Assembly: GCF_002910905.1 (NCBI RefSeq)
Contig: NZ_NEUE01000184.1
Span: 1 to 47,882, forward strand
Origin: Streptomyces sp. SM11
GTDB taxonomy: Bacteria; Actinomycetota; Actinomycetes; Streptomycetales; Streptomycetaceae
DNA: 47,882 nt
Direction of reading: 5' to 3'
Position numbers and translations under genes: made by a program. The notes under the pieces were generated by a model, which was given only the letters and a program-made list of their open reading frames with translations, was not told where the DNA came from and did not search any database. Below, in pieces: positions 28,224-36,265 of the stretch (positions are counted from its first letter, which is position 1; every line of letters begins with the position of its first letter).

Positions 28224-29210
28224 TTGCGACATGTCGATGAGGAAACAGTGGTCACCTTGGTGGCCGCGGCCACAGCGGCACCCTCCATGCACAACGCCCA
28301 GCCGTGGTGCTTCCGCTTCCTGACCGGCGAGAGCCTCCTGCTGCTGTACGCCGATGACGAGCGGGCCATGCCGCGCTCCGATCCCGGTAACCGGGCGCTG
28401 CACATCGGCTGTGGGGCTGCGCTGTTCAATCTGCGTGTCGCCGCCGCGCACGCGGGCCTCGCCCCGGATGTCCGGCTGCTGCCCGAGCCGCGGGACCCGC
28501 TGTTGCTCGCCGCCGTCCATCTGGCCGAGCAGCCCGGGCGCGAGCGGGACGATGCCCCGGCGCGGCTGCACGCGGGGATCCGGCAGCGGCACACCAGCCG
28601 TCACCCCTTCGCGGAGACGGATATTCCCGAAGATGTACGGACCATGCTGCAGGACGCCGCCACGCGCGAGTCCTCCGCCCTGCACTTCCCCGGCCCCTGG
28701 CATGCCGAGACGGTGCTCGACCTGGTTCGCGACGCGGAGAGCCGGGACGCCATGGACCCCGGCGCCCGCGAGGACCTCATCCGCTGGACGCGGCTCGGGC
28801 CGGAAGCGGACACGGCCGTCGACGGCGTCCCCGAGTACGCCTTCGGGCCACGCAGACGGGACGGCAGAGCCCCCGTACGGGACTTCGCCGGACGTCGACC
28901 GGTGGCCGACCGTGGCAGCACCGCCTTCGAGTTCACCCCGCACCTGGCTTTGCTGAGCACCTCCGGTGACGGCCCTGAAGACTGGCTGCACGCCGGGCAG
29001 GCACTGGAACGGGTGCTGCTGGAGGCCACCCTTGCCGAGCTGGTGACCTCTTTGACCTCCCACGCGCTGGAGACCGCGGAGTTGCGGCTGCTGGTACGCG
29101 ACCCGGGATCGGGCGTGGGGCAGGTGCAGATGGTGCTGCGTATCGGCTACGGCCCGAGAGGCCCGGCCACCCCTCGCCGCCCGGTGAAGGACGTTCTGGA
29201 CATCATGTGA
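28224..29210 (+). CDS. Acg-like nitroreductase-family protein 1
   Basis: The protein is about 328 residues from TTG 28224. That start is preferred because AGGAGG at 28211-28216 is seven bases before it; GTG 28218 is too close and GTG 28185 lacks a site. It has an N-terminal APSMHNAQPWCFRF motif and the tandem-domain layout of the Acg family, with HIGCGAALFNLRVAAAHAGL and a C-terminal VLRIGYGP. Acg (Rv2032), a DosR-regulon member of M. tuberculosis, binds FMN but has its active site covered by a lid, so true nitroreductase activity should not be assumed. It is divergent from pflB. A homologue is encoded at 31071-32090. Confidence 0.85.
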   Translation: MRHVDEETVVTLVAAATAAPSMHNAQPWCFRFLTGESLLLLYADDERAMPRSDPGNRALHIGCGAALFNLRVAAAHAGLAPDVRLLPEPRDPLLLAAVHLAEQPGRERDDAPARLHAGIRQRHTSRHPFAETDIPEDVRTMLQDAATRESSALHFPGPWHAETVLDLVRDAESRDAMDPGAREDLIRWTRLGPEADTAVDGVPEYAFGPRRRDGRAPVRDFAGRRPVADRGSTAFEFTPHLALLSTSGDGPEDWLHAGQALERVLLEATLAELVTSLTSHALETAELRLLVRDPGSGVGQVQMVLRIGYGPRGPATPRRPVKDVLDIM

Positions 29211-29372
29211 CCGGGCCACGCTGACATGTGAGGTCTTCCGCGCATCAGGCGCCGGCGGACGCCACGGCTAGCCGGGCGAGGACGCACGTCCCGTTCCGGA
29301 CGAGGGGCGGTAGGGCCTCCGCGCTCGTGCGACCCGGCCGGTGGATCCGTTGCCCGACTCCAGGACGCCCCC

Positions 29373-29407
29373 GAGCCGGTCGGCCCCACTGGGAAGGCCG
29401 ATCGGCC
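29373..29407. promoter_or_regulatory. Two candidate DosR/OsdR-type boxes upstream of hmp
   Basis: GAGCCGGTCGGCCCC at 29373-29387 and the perfect palindrome GGCCGATCGGCC at 29396-29407 lie 74-108 bp before the hmp start. Tandem arrangement and distance match the other promoters in the island. Confidence 0.5.
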
Positions 29408-29480
29408 CATCTGGCCCGGCACCAGGACCGCCAGGATGGTGAGCACAGTTCCCCTGCACGCCACCTTGTCGAGGAGACCC

Positions 29481-30686
29481 ATGCTTTCGCCCGATTCGGC
29501 CGCCGTCGTCCGCGCAACCCTGCCCGCCGTCGGCGGAGCTCTGGACGAGATCACGGCTCGGTTCTACGGCACCATGTTCGCCGAGCAGACCGAACTGCTG
29601 GACGGGCTGTTCAACCGCGGCAACCAGGCCAGCGGTGGTCAGCGCCGAGCTCTCGCCGGTTCCATCGCCGCCTTCGCGCAGGCGCTGCTCGCCGATCCCG
29701 AGGCCAGGCCGGACGCGCTGCTTTCCCGGATCGCCCACAAGCATGCCGCGCTCGGGGTGACCGAGGACCAGTACACGATCGTCCACAAGTACCTCTTCCG
29801 AGCCATCGCGGAGGTGCTCGGCGAAGCGGTCACGCCGCAGGTGGCCGCCGCCTGGGACGAGGTGTACTGGCTCATGGCCGGCGCCCTGATCGCCCAGGAG
29901 GCCCGTCTCTACCAGGAGGCGCAGGTCGACCCCCGTCACCCCTGGCGGCAGTGGACGGTGGTGGAACGGCGCGAGGAGACCCCCGACGTGGTCTCCTTCC
30001 TGCTGCGCCCGGCCGACGAGGACCCAGCGCCGCCCGCCCGCGCCGGCCAGTACGTCAGCGTCAGGATGCGGATGCCCGACGGCATACACCAGGTGCGCCA
30101 GTACAGCCTGTCCGGCGCCCCCGGCGACCAGCTGCGCCGGGTCACCGTGAAACGGGTGGCGAGCCTGTCCGACGCGCCCGAGGGCGAGATGTCCACCCAG
30201 TTGCACCGCACCGTCGGGGCCGGTGACGAACTCACCCTGTCCTCTCCGTTCGGCGATGTGGTCCTCGACGAGGCGGACAGCCCTCTGCTGCTGATCTCGG
30301 CCGGCATCGGCTGCACCCCGATGGTCGGCATGCTCGAACACCTCGCGGCGACCGGAGCCACCCGCCCGGTCACGGTGCTGCACGCCGATCGTTCTCCGGC
30401 CGACCATGCCTTGCTCTCGGACATTCACCGCCTGGTCAGCAGCCTGCCCGCTGCCCGGGCAGAGTTCTGGTACGAGCAGAACGCCGCTGCCGAGCCCGGC
30501 GCCCACTCCGGTCTGATGGACCTCAAAGGGCTGAACCTGTCCGCCGACACCGGCGTCTACCTTTGCGGCTCACTGCCCTTCATGCGGACCGTCAGGGCAC
30601 AACTGATCCAGTCGGGCGTCCCGGCGCACCATATCCGCTACGAGGTCTTCGGCCCCGACCTGTGGCTGGCCCACACGGAAGCCTGA
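29481..30686 (+). CDS. hmp: Flavohaemoglobin (nitric oxide dioxygenase)
   Basis: The 401-residue protein has a globin domain (about 1-140) with B10 Tyr Y29, proximal His H88 (IAHKHAAL) and catalytic-triad Tyr Y98 (EDQY). A FAD domain (about 150-255; RQYSLSGAPGD) and an NAD domain (about 260-400; ISAGIGCTPMVGMLEHL and a YLCGSLPFM motif) follow. It oxidises NO to nitrate with NAD(P)H and O2, protecting respiration and haem sensors. Start ATG 29481 follows GAGGAG; in-frame codons upstream from 29436 are less well placed. Two palindromic boxes upstream place it in the putative regulon. Its presence next to DosS-like sensors, which also bind NO, fits NO detoxification under low oxygen. Confidence 0.94.
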   Translation: MLSPDSAAVVRATLPAVGGALDEITARFYGTMFAEQTELLDGLFNRGNQASGGQRRALAGSIAAFAQALLADPEARPDALLSRIAHKHAALGVTEDQYTIVHKYLFRAIAEVLGEAVTPQVAAAWDEVYWLMAGALIAQEARLYQEAQVDPRHPWRQWTVVERREETPDVVSFLLRPADEDPAPPARAGQYVSVRMRMPDGIHQVRQYSLSGAPGDQLRRVTVKRVASLSDAPEGEMSTQLHRTVGAGDELTLSSPFGDVVLDEADSPLLLISAGIGCTPMVGMLEHLAATGATRPVTVLHADRSPADHALLSDIHRLVSSLPAARAEFWYEQNAAAEPGAHSGLMDLKGLNLSADTGVYLCGSLPFMRTVRAQLIQSGVPAHHIRYEVFGPDLWLAHTEA

Positions 30687-31070
30687 GCGCAGGCGGCACG
30701 GGGGACGTGGGGCCGGCGACCTGATCAGCGACGGAGGCTGTGCAGGCTGCTGCCCTGACGGTGGTGCGGAGCGAGCCCTTCGTCGCCGACCGCAGGTGGC
30801 TGCTTGACGAGCCGCCTGCGGAGGCCCACGCGGCCCGGAAGATCGTCAAGTCGGCGCGCGGGCGGTGTATACGAGGCTTCTCACAAGCGCGCCTGCAGTC
30901 CGCACTCGACCTTGCTCCGGGTTGTGCTCGTGAGTCCCGCCCTACTCATGGATCAGGAGGACCACGGTTTGGGGCCGTGTGGCAGGTGGGAGGGGCCGCC
31001 CAACCCTCCCGTGCACGGGGATGGTGCCGCAGGGTGGGTGACAAGCGAGAGCTTGCGAAGGAGAGTCGCC
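30687..31070. other. Gene-free stretch between hmp and nitroreductase 2
   Basis: No complete gene is seen. A plus-strand frame from about 30740 encodes RWLLDEPPAEAHAARKIVKS, faintly like the start of an anti-sigma-type ATPase, but it has no continuation and I do not call it. An inverted repeat GGGAGGG/CCCTCCC is at 30988-31010, about 60 bp before the next start. Confidence 0.4.
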
Positions 31071-32090
31071 ATGAGGATCCGGGAAATCGATGCCACAGCC
31101 GTCCAGACCCTGCTGGCCGCGGCGGTGGCCGCGCCGTCGATCCACAACACGCAGCCCTGGCGGTTCGGCCTGGACGCGGACACCAGGACGGTCGAAGTCC
31201 GTGCCGCTGCCGGACGGGGGCTACCGATGACCGATCCCGACCTCCGTGCCCGCCACCTCTCTGTGGGCGCGGCCGTCTTCAATCTCCGGGTGGCCGCGGC
31301 GCACCTGGGCTGGGAGCCGGTCGTCCGGCTGCTGCCCGCCGCGGACGATCCCGACCTGCTCGCCGTCGTGCACCTGGCCGGGGGCGGCGAGGACGGGCCC
31401 CCGTTCTTGCGGCCGTTGTACGAGGCCATCGAACGGCGCCACAGCAGCCGGATGCCCTTCACCGGCCGCCCTGTGCCTGAGGCGATCGTGACAGAGATGA
31501 TCGCTGCCGGGCGCATGCAGGGCGCACGTCTTGAGGTCCCCGACATCGTGGGGACCAGGCGTCTGCTGCGGTTGACCCAGGCGGGCGAGGTCCGCAACGC
31601 CTCCCACCCCGGCCGCACGGCGGAGGCGCACCGCTGGCTCACCGCCCCAGGACTCGACTCCGGGTACGGCATCCCCGTCGCCGCGGTGGGAGCCCTGGAC
31701 GCGTCCGGCCAGATACCGATGCGGGACTTCGCTGGTCAGCTACCCGTGCCGCATCTTCCTGGCCTGCGCTTCGAACGCCACGCGCAGGTAGCACTGTTGT
31801 GGACGGCGCGGGACCGGCACAAGGACTGGCTGAGGGCGGGCCAAGCGCTGCAGCACGTGCTGCTCACGGCGACCTCGTACGGGCTACGCACCTCCATGCT
31901 GTACCAGGCGATGGAATGGATGGATCTGCGGGCGGCGGTGAGCCGTTCGCAGCAGCGGTGCCCACAGTCGCTGATCCGATTCGGGTACGGCCCCGAGGGC
32001 AGCCGAACCCCGCGCGCGGTCGCGTACGCCGCATCGCCCTCCACGCCCGGGTCGGCAGTTTCCGGTGAGGGGACCGCTACGCCCGGATGA
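31071..32090 (+). CDS. Acg-like nitroreductase-family protein 2
   Basis: The 339-residue protein starts at ATG 31071 after GAAGGAG. It opens with VAAPSIHNTQPWRFGLD, the same APSxHNxQPW signature as nitroreductase 1, then HLSVGAAVFNLRVAAAHLGW and ends with IRFGYGPEGSRTPR. Both proteins share layout, indicating duplication. FMN binding is expected from the family. The substrate is unknown, and the mycobacterial homologue Acg appears to be an FMN-storage or occluded protein. Transcription probably ends at the hairpin 32096-32118. No strong box lies directly upstream, so it may depend on another promoter signal. Confidence 0.85.
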   Translation: MRIREIDATAVQTLLAAAVAAPSIHNTQPWRFGLDADTRTVEVRAAAGRGLPMTDPDLRARHLSVGAAVFNLRVAAAHLGWEPVVRLLPAADDPDLLAVVHLAGGGEDGPPFLRPLYEAIERRHSSRMPFTGRPVPEAIVTEMIAAGRMQGARLEVPDIVGTRRLLRLTQAGEVRNASHPGRTAEAHRWLTAPGLDSGYGIPVAAVGALDASGQIPMRDFAGQLPVPHLPGLRFERHAQVALLWTARDRHKDWLRAGQALQHVLLTATSYGLRTSMLYQAMEWMDLRAAVSRSQQRCPQSLIRFGYGPEGSRTPRAVAYAASPSTPGSAVSGEGTATPG

Positions 32091-32095
32091 CCGTG

Positions 32096-32118
32096 TCCGG
32101 TCGGCACTGCCGACCGGA
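32096..32118. terminator. Convergent intrinsic-type hairpin
   Basis: The arms TCCGGTCGGC and GCCGACCGGA pair perfectly over 10 bp with a 3-base loop. It lies six bases after the stop of nitroreductase 2 and 32 bases before the end of the opposing PNPOx gene, so it can serve both. There is no T-tract, as is common in Streptomyces. Confidence 0.65.
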
Positions 32119-32149
32119 GAGGCATTCGGAAATGCCCGCGGCTTCCGCC

Positions 32150-32572
32150 TCATCCGGCGGTGCGCGTGCCTGTGGTCTCGCGTCCCGTGACCAACTCGGA
32201 CTCGATGCGCACGAAGACCCCGTCACGTACGGGCATCCAGGAATGCGGGCCGGACTGCGAGAGCCGTTCGTGCTCGGCGGGTTCGGCCACCACGCCGGCC
32301 CGACCGGTGACGACCACGCTCCACCCCGATCGGGTCGCCGCGGTGAACTCGTCCGCCTCGAAAGCGACCACGGCACCATCAATGGCCTGCACGAGGTCGG
32401 AGACCGCCGAGGTGTACAGCAGAACGGAGTCGTCCTCGTCCAGGAAGAAGTTGACCGGGAGGACCGCAGGCAGCGCCTGCCGCGTGTACACGACCCGGCC
32501 GAGCGGCACTTTGGCCAGCAGACGAAGGCATTCCAGCCGGTCGAGGATGCGAATGGCGTCGTTCTCGAGCAT
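32150..32572 (-). CDS. PNPOx-like flavin/haem-binding split-barrel protein
   Basis: The 140-residue single-domain protein begins LENDAIRILDRLECLRLLAK and continues GRVVYTRQALPAVLPVNF, the usual start of the pyridoxamine 5'-phosphate oxidase-like family, and contains SGWSVVVTGRAGVV. Such small proteins bind FMN, F420 or haem; some in mycobacteria are DosR-regulated. It lacks the HTH of the related protein at 18613-19341. Start ATG 32572 follows CGGAGGA. An imperfect inverted repeat centred 45 bp upstream matches the regulatory box. The enzyme activity is unknown. Confidence 0.85.
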   Translation of the reverse strand: MLENDAIRILDRLECLRLLAKVPLGRVVYTRQALPAVLPVNFFLDEDDSVLLYTSAVSDLVQAIDGAVVAFEADEFTAATRSGWSVVVTGRAGVVAEPAEHERLSQSGPHSWMPVRDGVFVRIESELVTGRETTGTRTAG

Positions 32573-32605
32573 CCCACCATCCTCCGCGTCGCGGTGTGGC
32601 GCCGG

Positions 32606-32625
32606 GTAGGGCCGGTCGACCCTAC
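32606..32625. promoter_or_regulatory. Candidate DosR/OsdR-type box upstream of the PNPOx gene
   Basis: GTAGGGCCGGTCGACCCTAC has GTAGGG/CCCTAC outer arms and lies 34-53 bp before the start on the minus strand. Confidence 0.5.
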
Positions 32626-32883
32626 CTGCATATCCCGGCAGCAGACGGCCGCAACCGCCGCTCCGACCAACTTGTGTGAGCAGTCCGGGGCGCGGTTTCG
32701 ACGAGGAGGCCGGCCGGATCCGATGGAGGACCGTCAGCCTCGCGGCAGGAACCCTTGGCCCATGCCGTCCCGGCGCCCCGAGGACGACAGTGACTGAGCA
32801 GTCGCCGATCCGCAGGCAGAAGGCATGCGGATCATCTACTACTCCATGTCACGGAACCACGCAAAAGGGAAGAGGCGGACAGC

Positions 32884-34168
32884 ATGGTCCAGGCTTCGAT
32901 GGCGTACAGCGACAGTGCGGCTTCGGATGCGCCGATGCCCGGGCGGGCCTGGCTGACGCTGGCCCTGGCCGCCGTCGGCTTCGCCGTCAACTTCTGGGCC
33001 TGGGCGCTGCTCAGCCCGCTCGGCCCACGGTTCAAGGACGGTCTCGACCTGTCATCATTCGAGCAGTCGCTGCTGGTGGCGGTGCCGGTCGTCGTCGGTT
33101 CTCTGGGCCGGATCCCGGTCGGCGCACTGGCCGACCGGTTCGGCGGACGGGTCGTGTTCCCGATCGTGTCGGCGGCCACCATCGTGCCGGTGCTCTACCT
33201 CGGCCTGGCCGGGCACTCCTCCCTCAGCGCCCTGCTCGTCGGCGGGTTCTTCCTCGGTATCGGCGGCAGCGCCTTCGCTGTCGGCGTTCCGCTCGTCAAC
33301 GCCTGGTTCCCGCCCGAGCAGCGCGGTCTTGCCATCGGAGTTTTCGGCGCGGGTATGGGCGGCACCGCCATCAGCGCCCTGACCACGGTGAAGCTGGTCG
33401 ACGCCGGCAGCATGTCCACACCGTTCCTGATCACCGCGATGGTTCTCGCGGTGTACGCCGCGGCCGCCGCTCTCCTGCTCCGTAACGCGCCCGGCCGGAC
33501 CGTGCCGACCGAGCCGCCGGCACGCCGCCTGGCTGCCACTGTCCGGCTGCCCATCACCTGGCAGGCGTCCGCCCTCTATGCGGTTGCGTTCGGCGGCTAC
33601 GTGGCCTTCTTCCGTCTACCTGCCGACCTAGCTCAAGACCGGCTACGGCCTAACCCAGGCCGACGCGTCGAACCGCACGGCTGGGTTCGTTCTCCTCGCG
33701 GTGGCGATGCGCCCGCTCGGTGGCTGGCTGTCCGACCGGATCGGCCCGGTCCGAGTGCTGGCCGGCTCGCTGGCCACGGTCGTAGCCGGTGCCGTCGCGC
33801 AGGCGTTCACCCCCGCCCTGGCCCCCGTGGGCACCATCGCCTTCCTGACCATGGCCGCCTCACTCGGTGCCGGCAGCGGGGCGACCTTCGCCCTGGTGGC
33901 CCTGCGCACCTCGGCCGACCGGGTCGGCTCGGTGACCGGAGTGGTGGGCGCCGCGGGCGGACTGAGCGGGTTCCTGCCACCGCTGGTGATGGGGTCGCTG
34001 TCCGGGGTGTTCGAGTCGTACGCGATGGGCCTTGTCCTGCTCGCGATCGTGTCCGCCGGGGCTCTGGCCTTCACCTTTACCACCGTCCGCGCCTCGTCCG
34101 CAGGCGGTGAGGGGAAGTCCCGCGCCAGCCGGCAGCCCGAGCCCCACACGGTCGGCAGAACCGCATAA
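32884..34168 (+). pseudogene. narK: NarK-type nitrate/nitrite MFS transporter, disrupted
   Basis: ATG 32884 opens a major-facilitator protein. Its membrane helices (WLTLALAAVGFAVNFWAWAL) and the loop GRIPVGALADRFGGR fit the nitrate/nitrite porter family. The first frame is lost near 33606-33612, where one extra T in TTCTTCC shifts it. In the restored frame (VYLPT) a TAG stop follows at 33629-33631 where Tyr is expected, then LKTGYGLTQADASNRTAGFV and the C-terminal half to 34168 (RPLGGWLSDRIGPVRVLAGS). Two independent lesions make true inactivation likely. NarK2 belongs to the mycobacterial DosR regulon, which fits the island. No nitrate reductase genes are in the window. Confidence 0.82.
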
Positions 34169-34440
34169 GGACCGGCGGCCCAGACCGACGGAACCGAACG
34201 ACAGCGAGGGGAGAAGACCGGTGAGCGAGTACTGCGGCTGCCAGTCGTCGGCTTTTGCTGGATGGGCTGACCCGTGGAAAACGAAGAGGTCGTCCGCCTG
34301 ATCAGCTGCCTTCGCCCCGGTGCTGTTCGGCTGGCAGGGCCTGGTAGCGCACAAGAACGCGGGCGAGGCCCCGGACGAGGTGATCGCCGCACAACTCGAG
34401 AAGCTGACGGAGGCGGCAGGCACGGACGGCACGGACTGAG
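34169..34440 (+). other. Stretch after narK with a short unrecognised ORF remnant
   Basis: Between 34274 and 34440 two overlapping frames together spell ENEEVVRLIS, then AAFAPVLFGWQGLVAHKNAG and EAPDEVIAAQLEKLTEA, ending at a stop at 34438-34440. It looks like a small protein broken by a frameshift near 34306. I do not recognise the family. The remaining bases show nothing clear. Confidence 0.3.
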
Positions 34441-34835
34441 CTCCTTCTTCAGCCGGAGGACCTCGTAACACAATCGTGCTGCAGTGTGCTGGTTGGCCTG
34501 CCCGGATTCGGCCCTTCGCTTGCGTCCTTTGCCTTCCTTCCGCTTCCGGTCGTAGTAGGCCTTCGAGAAGGGGCAGCAGAACACGCCGATCTGCGCGGAG
34601 ATACGCAAGCGCGGTGGAGGGCCGCGGTGGTGGCGGCGGGGGCCTGCGCAGGCCCCCGCTGAGTTTCCCGAGTCCCAGGGGAACGGGGCCGAGCCGGCGA
34701 ACCCGGCCAAGCGGTCGAGGTCGGCGAAAGCGGTGAGGTCACTGCAGGTCCGCGGCAACGAGCTCCGTTCCGGGAATCAGCCCCATGCCGGGCATTCTGA
34801 GGATGACCTCGGCGTCCTGCTGCTTACGGAAGCGG
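34440..34835 (-). mobile_element. Degenerate IS110-type transposase fragment
   Basis: On the minus strand, AEVILRMPGMGLIPGTEL (about 34745-34835) is followed in a shifted frame by LTAFADLDRLAGFAGSAPFP (to about 34690). SKAYYDRKRKEGKGRKRRA then lies near 34510-34580. This order matches the C-terminal (transposase_20) half of IS110/IS116 enzymes: MPGMG motif, DRLAAYAGLAP and YYDRKR. The N-terminal DEDD part is absent and several frames are needed, so it is a dead relic. It lies between the broken narK and the CBS gene. Confidence 0.65.
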
Positions 34836-35397
34836 ACTCCGATCCTGGCCCTGCGTTCGGCTGCTTCGCCGTTGTGGGCGCCATGCAGGTCCGAGCTCTC
34901 GGCGAGGCCGTCGCCGAGAGACTCCTTGCCGGTGGCACCCCCGGGCGGAGACCCGACTCGGTGCACTTCTCCCCCACGGCCGGACTGAACTACGTCTCCT
35001 GCTCGTCGTTCCGCGCACCGGAGGCACGCCCGGAGGTCGGCCGGGCCGCCCAGGAGGGGACCGAGGCTGGCGGACAACAGGTGAGACACAGGGCTCCTCG
35101 GCCCTGTGGCCAGGGCCAGGTCGCCCCTGGCAGGTGGCTGGGGAGCGCGGCAGTCTAGAGAAGTCACAGGGAGTGGAGCACAGGACCGCCCGGCACTTCG
35201 GTGCCCGTGAAACCTCCGCCACCAAGCGGGCATTCCACGTGCTCACCGCTGCGGCGCCCATCGGACGACCGCGAGTCCCCGTGTCGAGGCGGCTTGCAGA
35301 AACGGGCGCCACGCGGCGCCTGCCAGGTGTGGCGAGGCGCCGGATTCGGCCATCGGCTCCGGCTCTCTTCGCCCCTGCTCGTGAAGGAGGATGCATC
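34836..35397. other. Gene-free region upstream of the CBS gene
   Basis: Open frames here (for example 34733-35158 plus and 34739-35233 minus) have no recognisable domain apart from the IS110 relic. The region ends with two palindromes at 35088-35130 and the CBS ribosome site. Confidence 0.5.
35088..35130. promoter_or_regulatory. Two candidate DosR/OsdR-type boxes far upstream of the CBS gene
   Basis: Arms ACAGGGC/GCCCTGT around TCCTCG lie at 35088-35107. CCAGGG with CCCCTGG lies at 35110-35130. They are about 270-310 bp before the CBS start, farther than elsewhere, so a long leader or chance is possible. Confidence 0.4.
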
Positions 35398-36045
35398 GTG
35401 ACCCCTCGCACTGTCGGTGAGGTAATGACACGGGACGTCGTGCAGGCCGGCCCAACGACACCGTTCAAGGAGGTCGTGCGGTTGCTCGATCACCACCGGA
35501 TCAGCGGACTGCCGGTGGTCGACGCCGACGACAAGGTCGTCGGTGTCCTGTCCGGAAGCGACCTGGTACGCACCCAGGCGTACCGGGAAGGCTCCGCTCC
35601 GCCCCTGGCCGTGAACGCGCAGGACCTAATGTCCAGCCCGGCCATCACCGTGCACCCGGAGCAGTCCGTGCCGGACGCCGCCCGGCTCATGGAACGCCGC
35701 GGCGTCGAGCGGCTGCCCGTGGTGGACGAGGCCGACCGCCTGATCGGCATCGCCACCCGCCGCGACCTTCTGAGGGTCTTCCTGCGTGCGGACGAAGACA
35801 TCCGCCGAGAGGTGACCGAGGAGGTCATCGGCGGCGCCAAAGGGCTGCCGTCCGACGCGGCCCTCGTCTCTGTTCGCGACGGTGTCATCACTCTCGCGGG
35901 CCAGGTCGAACTGCGTTCACGGATACCGGAGATCGTTTACGCCGCCTGGCGCCTCGAAGGCGTGATCGGCGTGGTGAACGGCCTGGGCTTCCGCGTCGAC
36001 GACTGTGCGGAACCGGCCGGCCCCGCTCGCAGCGGGAGCGGATGA
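35398..36045 (+). CDS. CBS-CBS-BON domain protein
   Basis: The 215-residue protein has CBS 1 at about 5-60 (TVGEVMTRDVVQ to GVLSGSDLVR), CBS 2 at about 75-130 (AQDLMSSPAITVHPEQSV to IGIATRRDLLRVF) and a BON domain at about 135-205 (VSVRDGVITLAGQVELRS). CBS pairs bind adenine nucleotides; BON domains bind lipids or other ligands. HRP1 (Rv2626c), a two-CBS protein, is among the strongest DosR-regulon members, so this is a plausible counterpart. The GTG start at 35398 has GAAGGAGG upstream. A 220-base gap separates it from adhE on the same strand. It is likely cytoplasmic or membrane-peripheral; its molecular role is unknown. Confidence 0.9.
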   Translation: MTPRTVGEVMTRDVVQAGPTTPFKEVVRLLDHHRISGLPVVDADDKVVGVLSGSDLVRTQAYREGSAPPLAVNAQDLMSSPAITVHPEQSVPDAARLMERRGVERLPVVDEADRLIGIATRRDLLRVFLRADEDIRREVTEEVIGGAKGLPSDAALVSVRDGVITLAGQVELRSRIPEIVYAAWRLEGVIGVVNGLGFRVDDCAEPAGPARSGSG

Positions 36046-36085
36046 GTCCGCGGCGAACGGCCTCGAGCGGCGGCTCGGGCGAGCT

Positions 36086-36099
36086 GGGCCGACGGTCCC
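36086..36099. promoter_or_regulatory. Candidate DosR/OsdR-type box upstream of adhE
   Basis: GGGCCGACGGTCCC (arms GGGCC/GTCCC, spacer GACG) lies about 167 bp before the adhE start, in the 220-base gap after the CBS gene. Confidence 0.45.
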
Positions 36100-36265
36100 C
36101 ACCGAGGCGGGCCGGACGGCGTCGACGAAGGCCTTCCAGGTCCTCCCGCACCAGTCGGCGCCCAAAGGACAGTGAGGGCAGAGAGCGGCGCGGGTCACCG
36201 CCGCACCGCTCCTGGCCGGCACCGCCGTACACCACGGCGGCCCCTGACAACGGAGGCACCTCACC

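Noticed and set aside
30740..30870. Possible anti-sigma-type ATPase fragment (RWLLDEPPAEAHAARKIV)
   Set aside because: Only about 25 residues with weak similarity and no N, G1 or G2 boxes; chance cannot be excluded.
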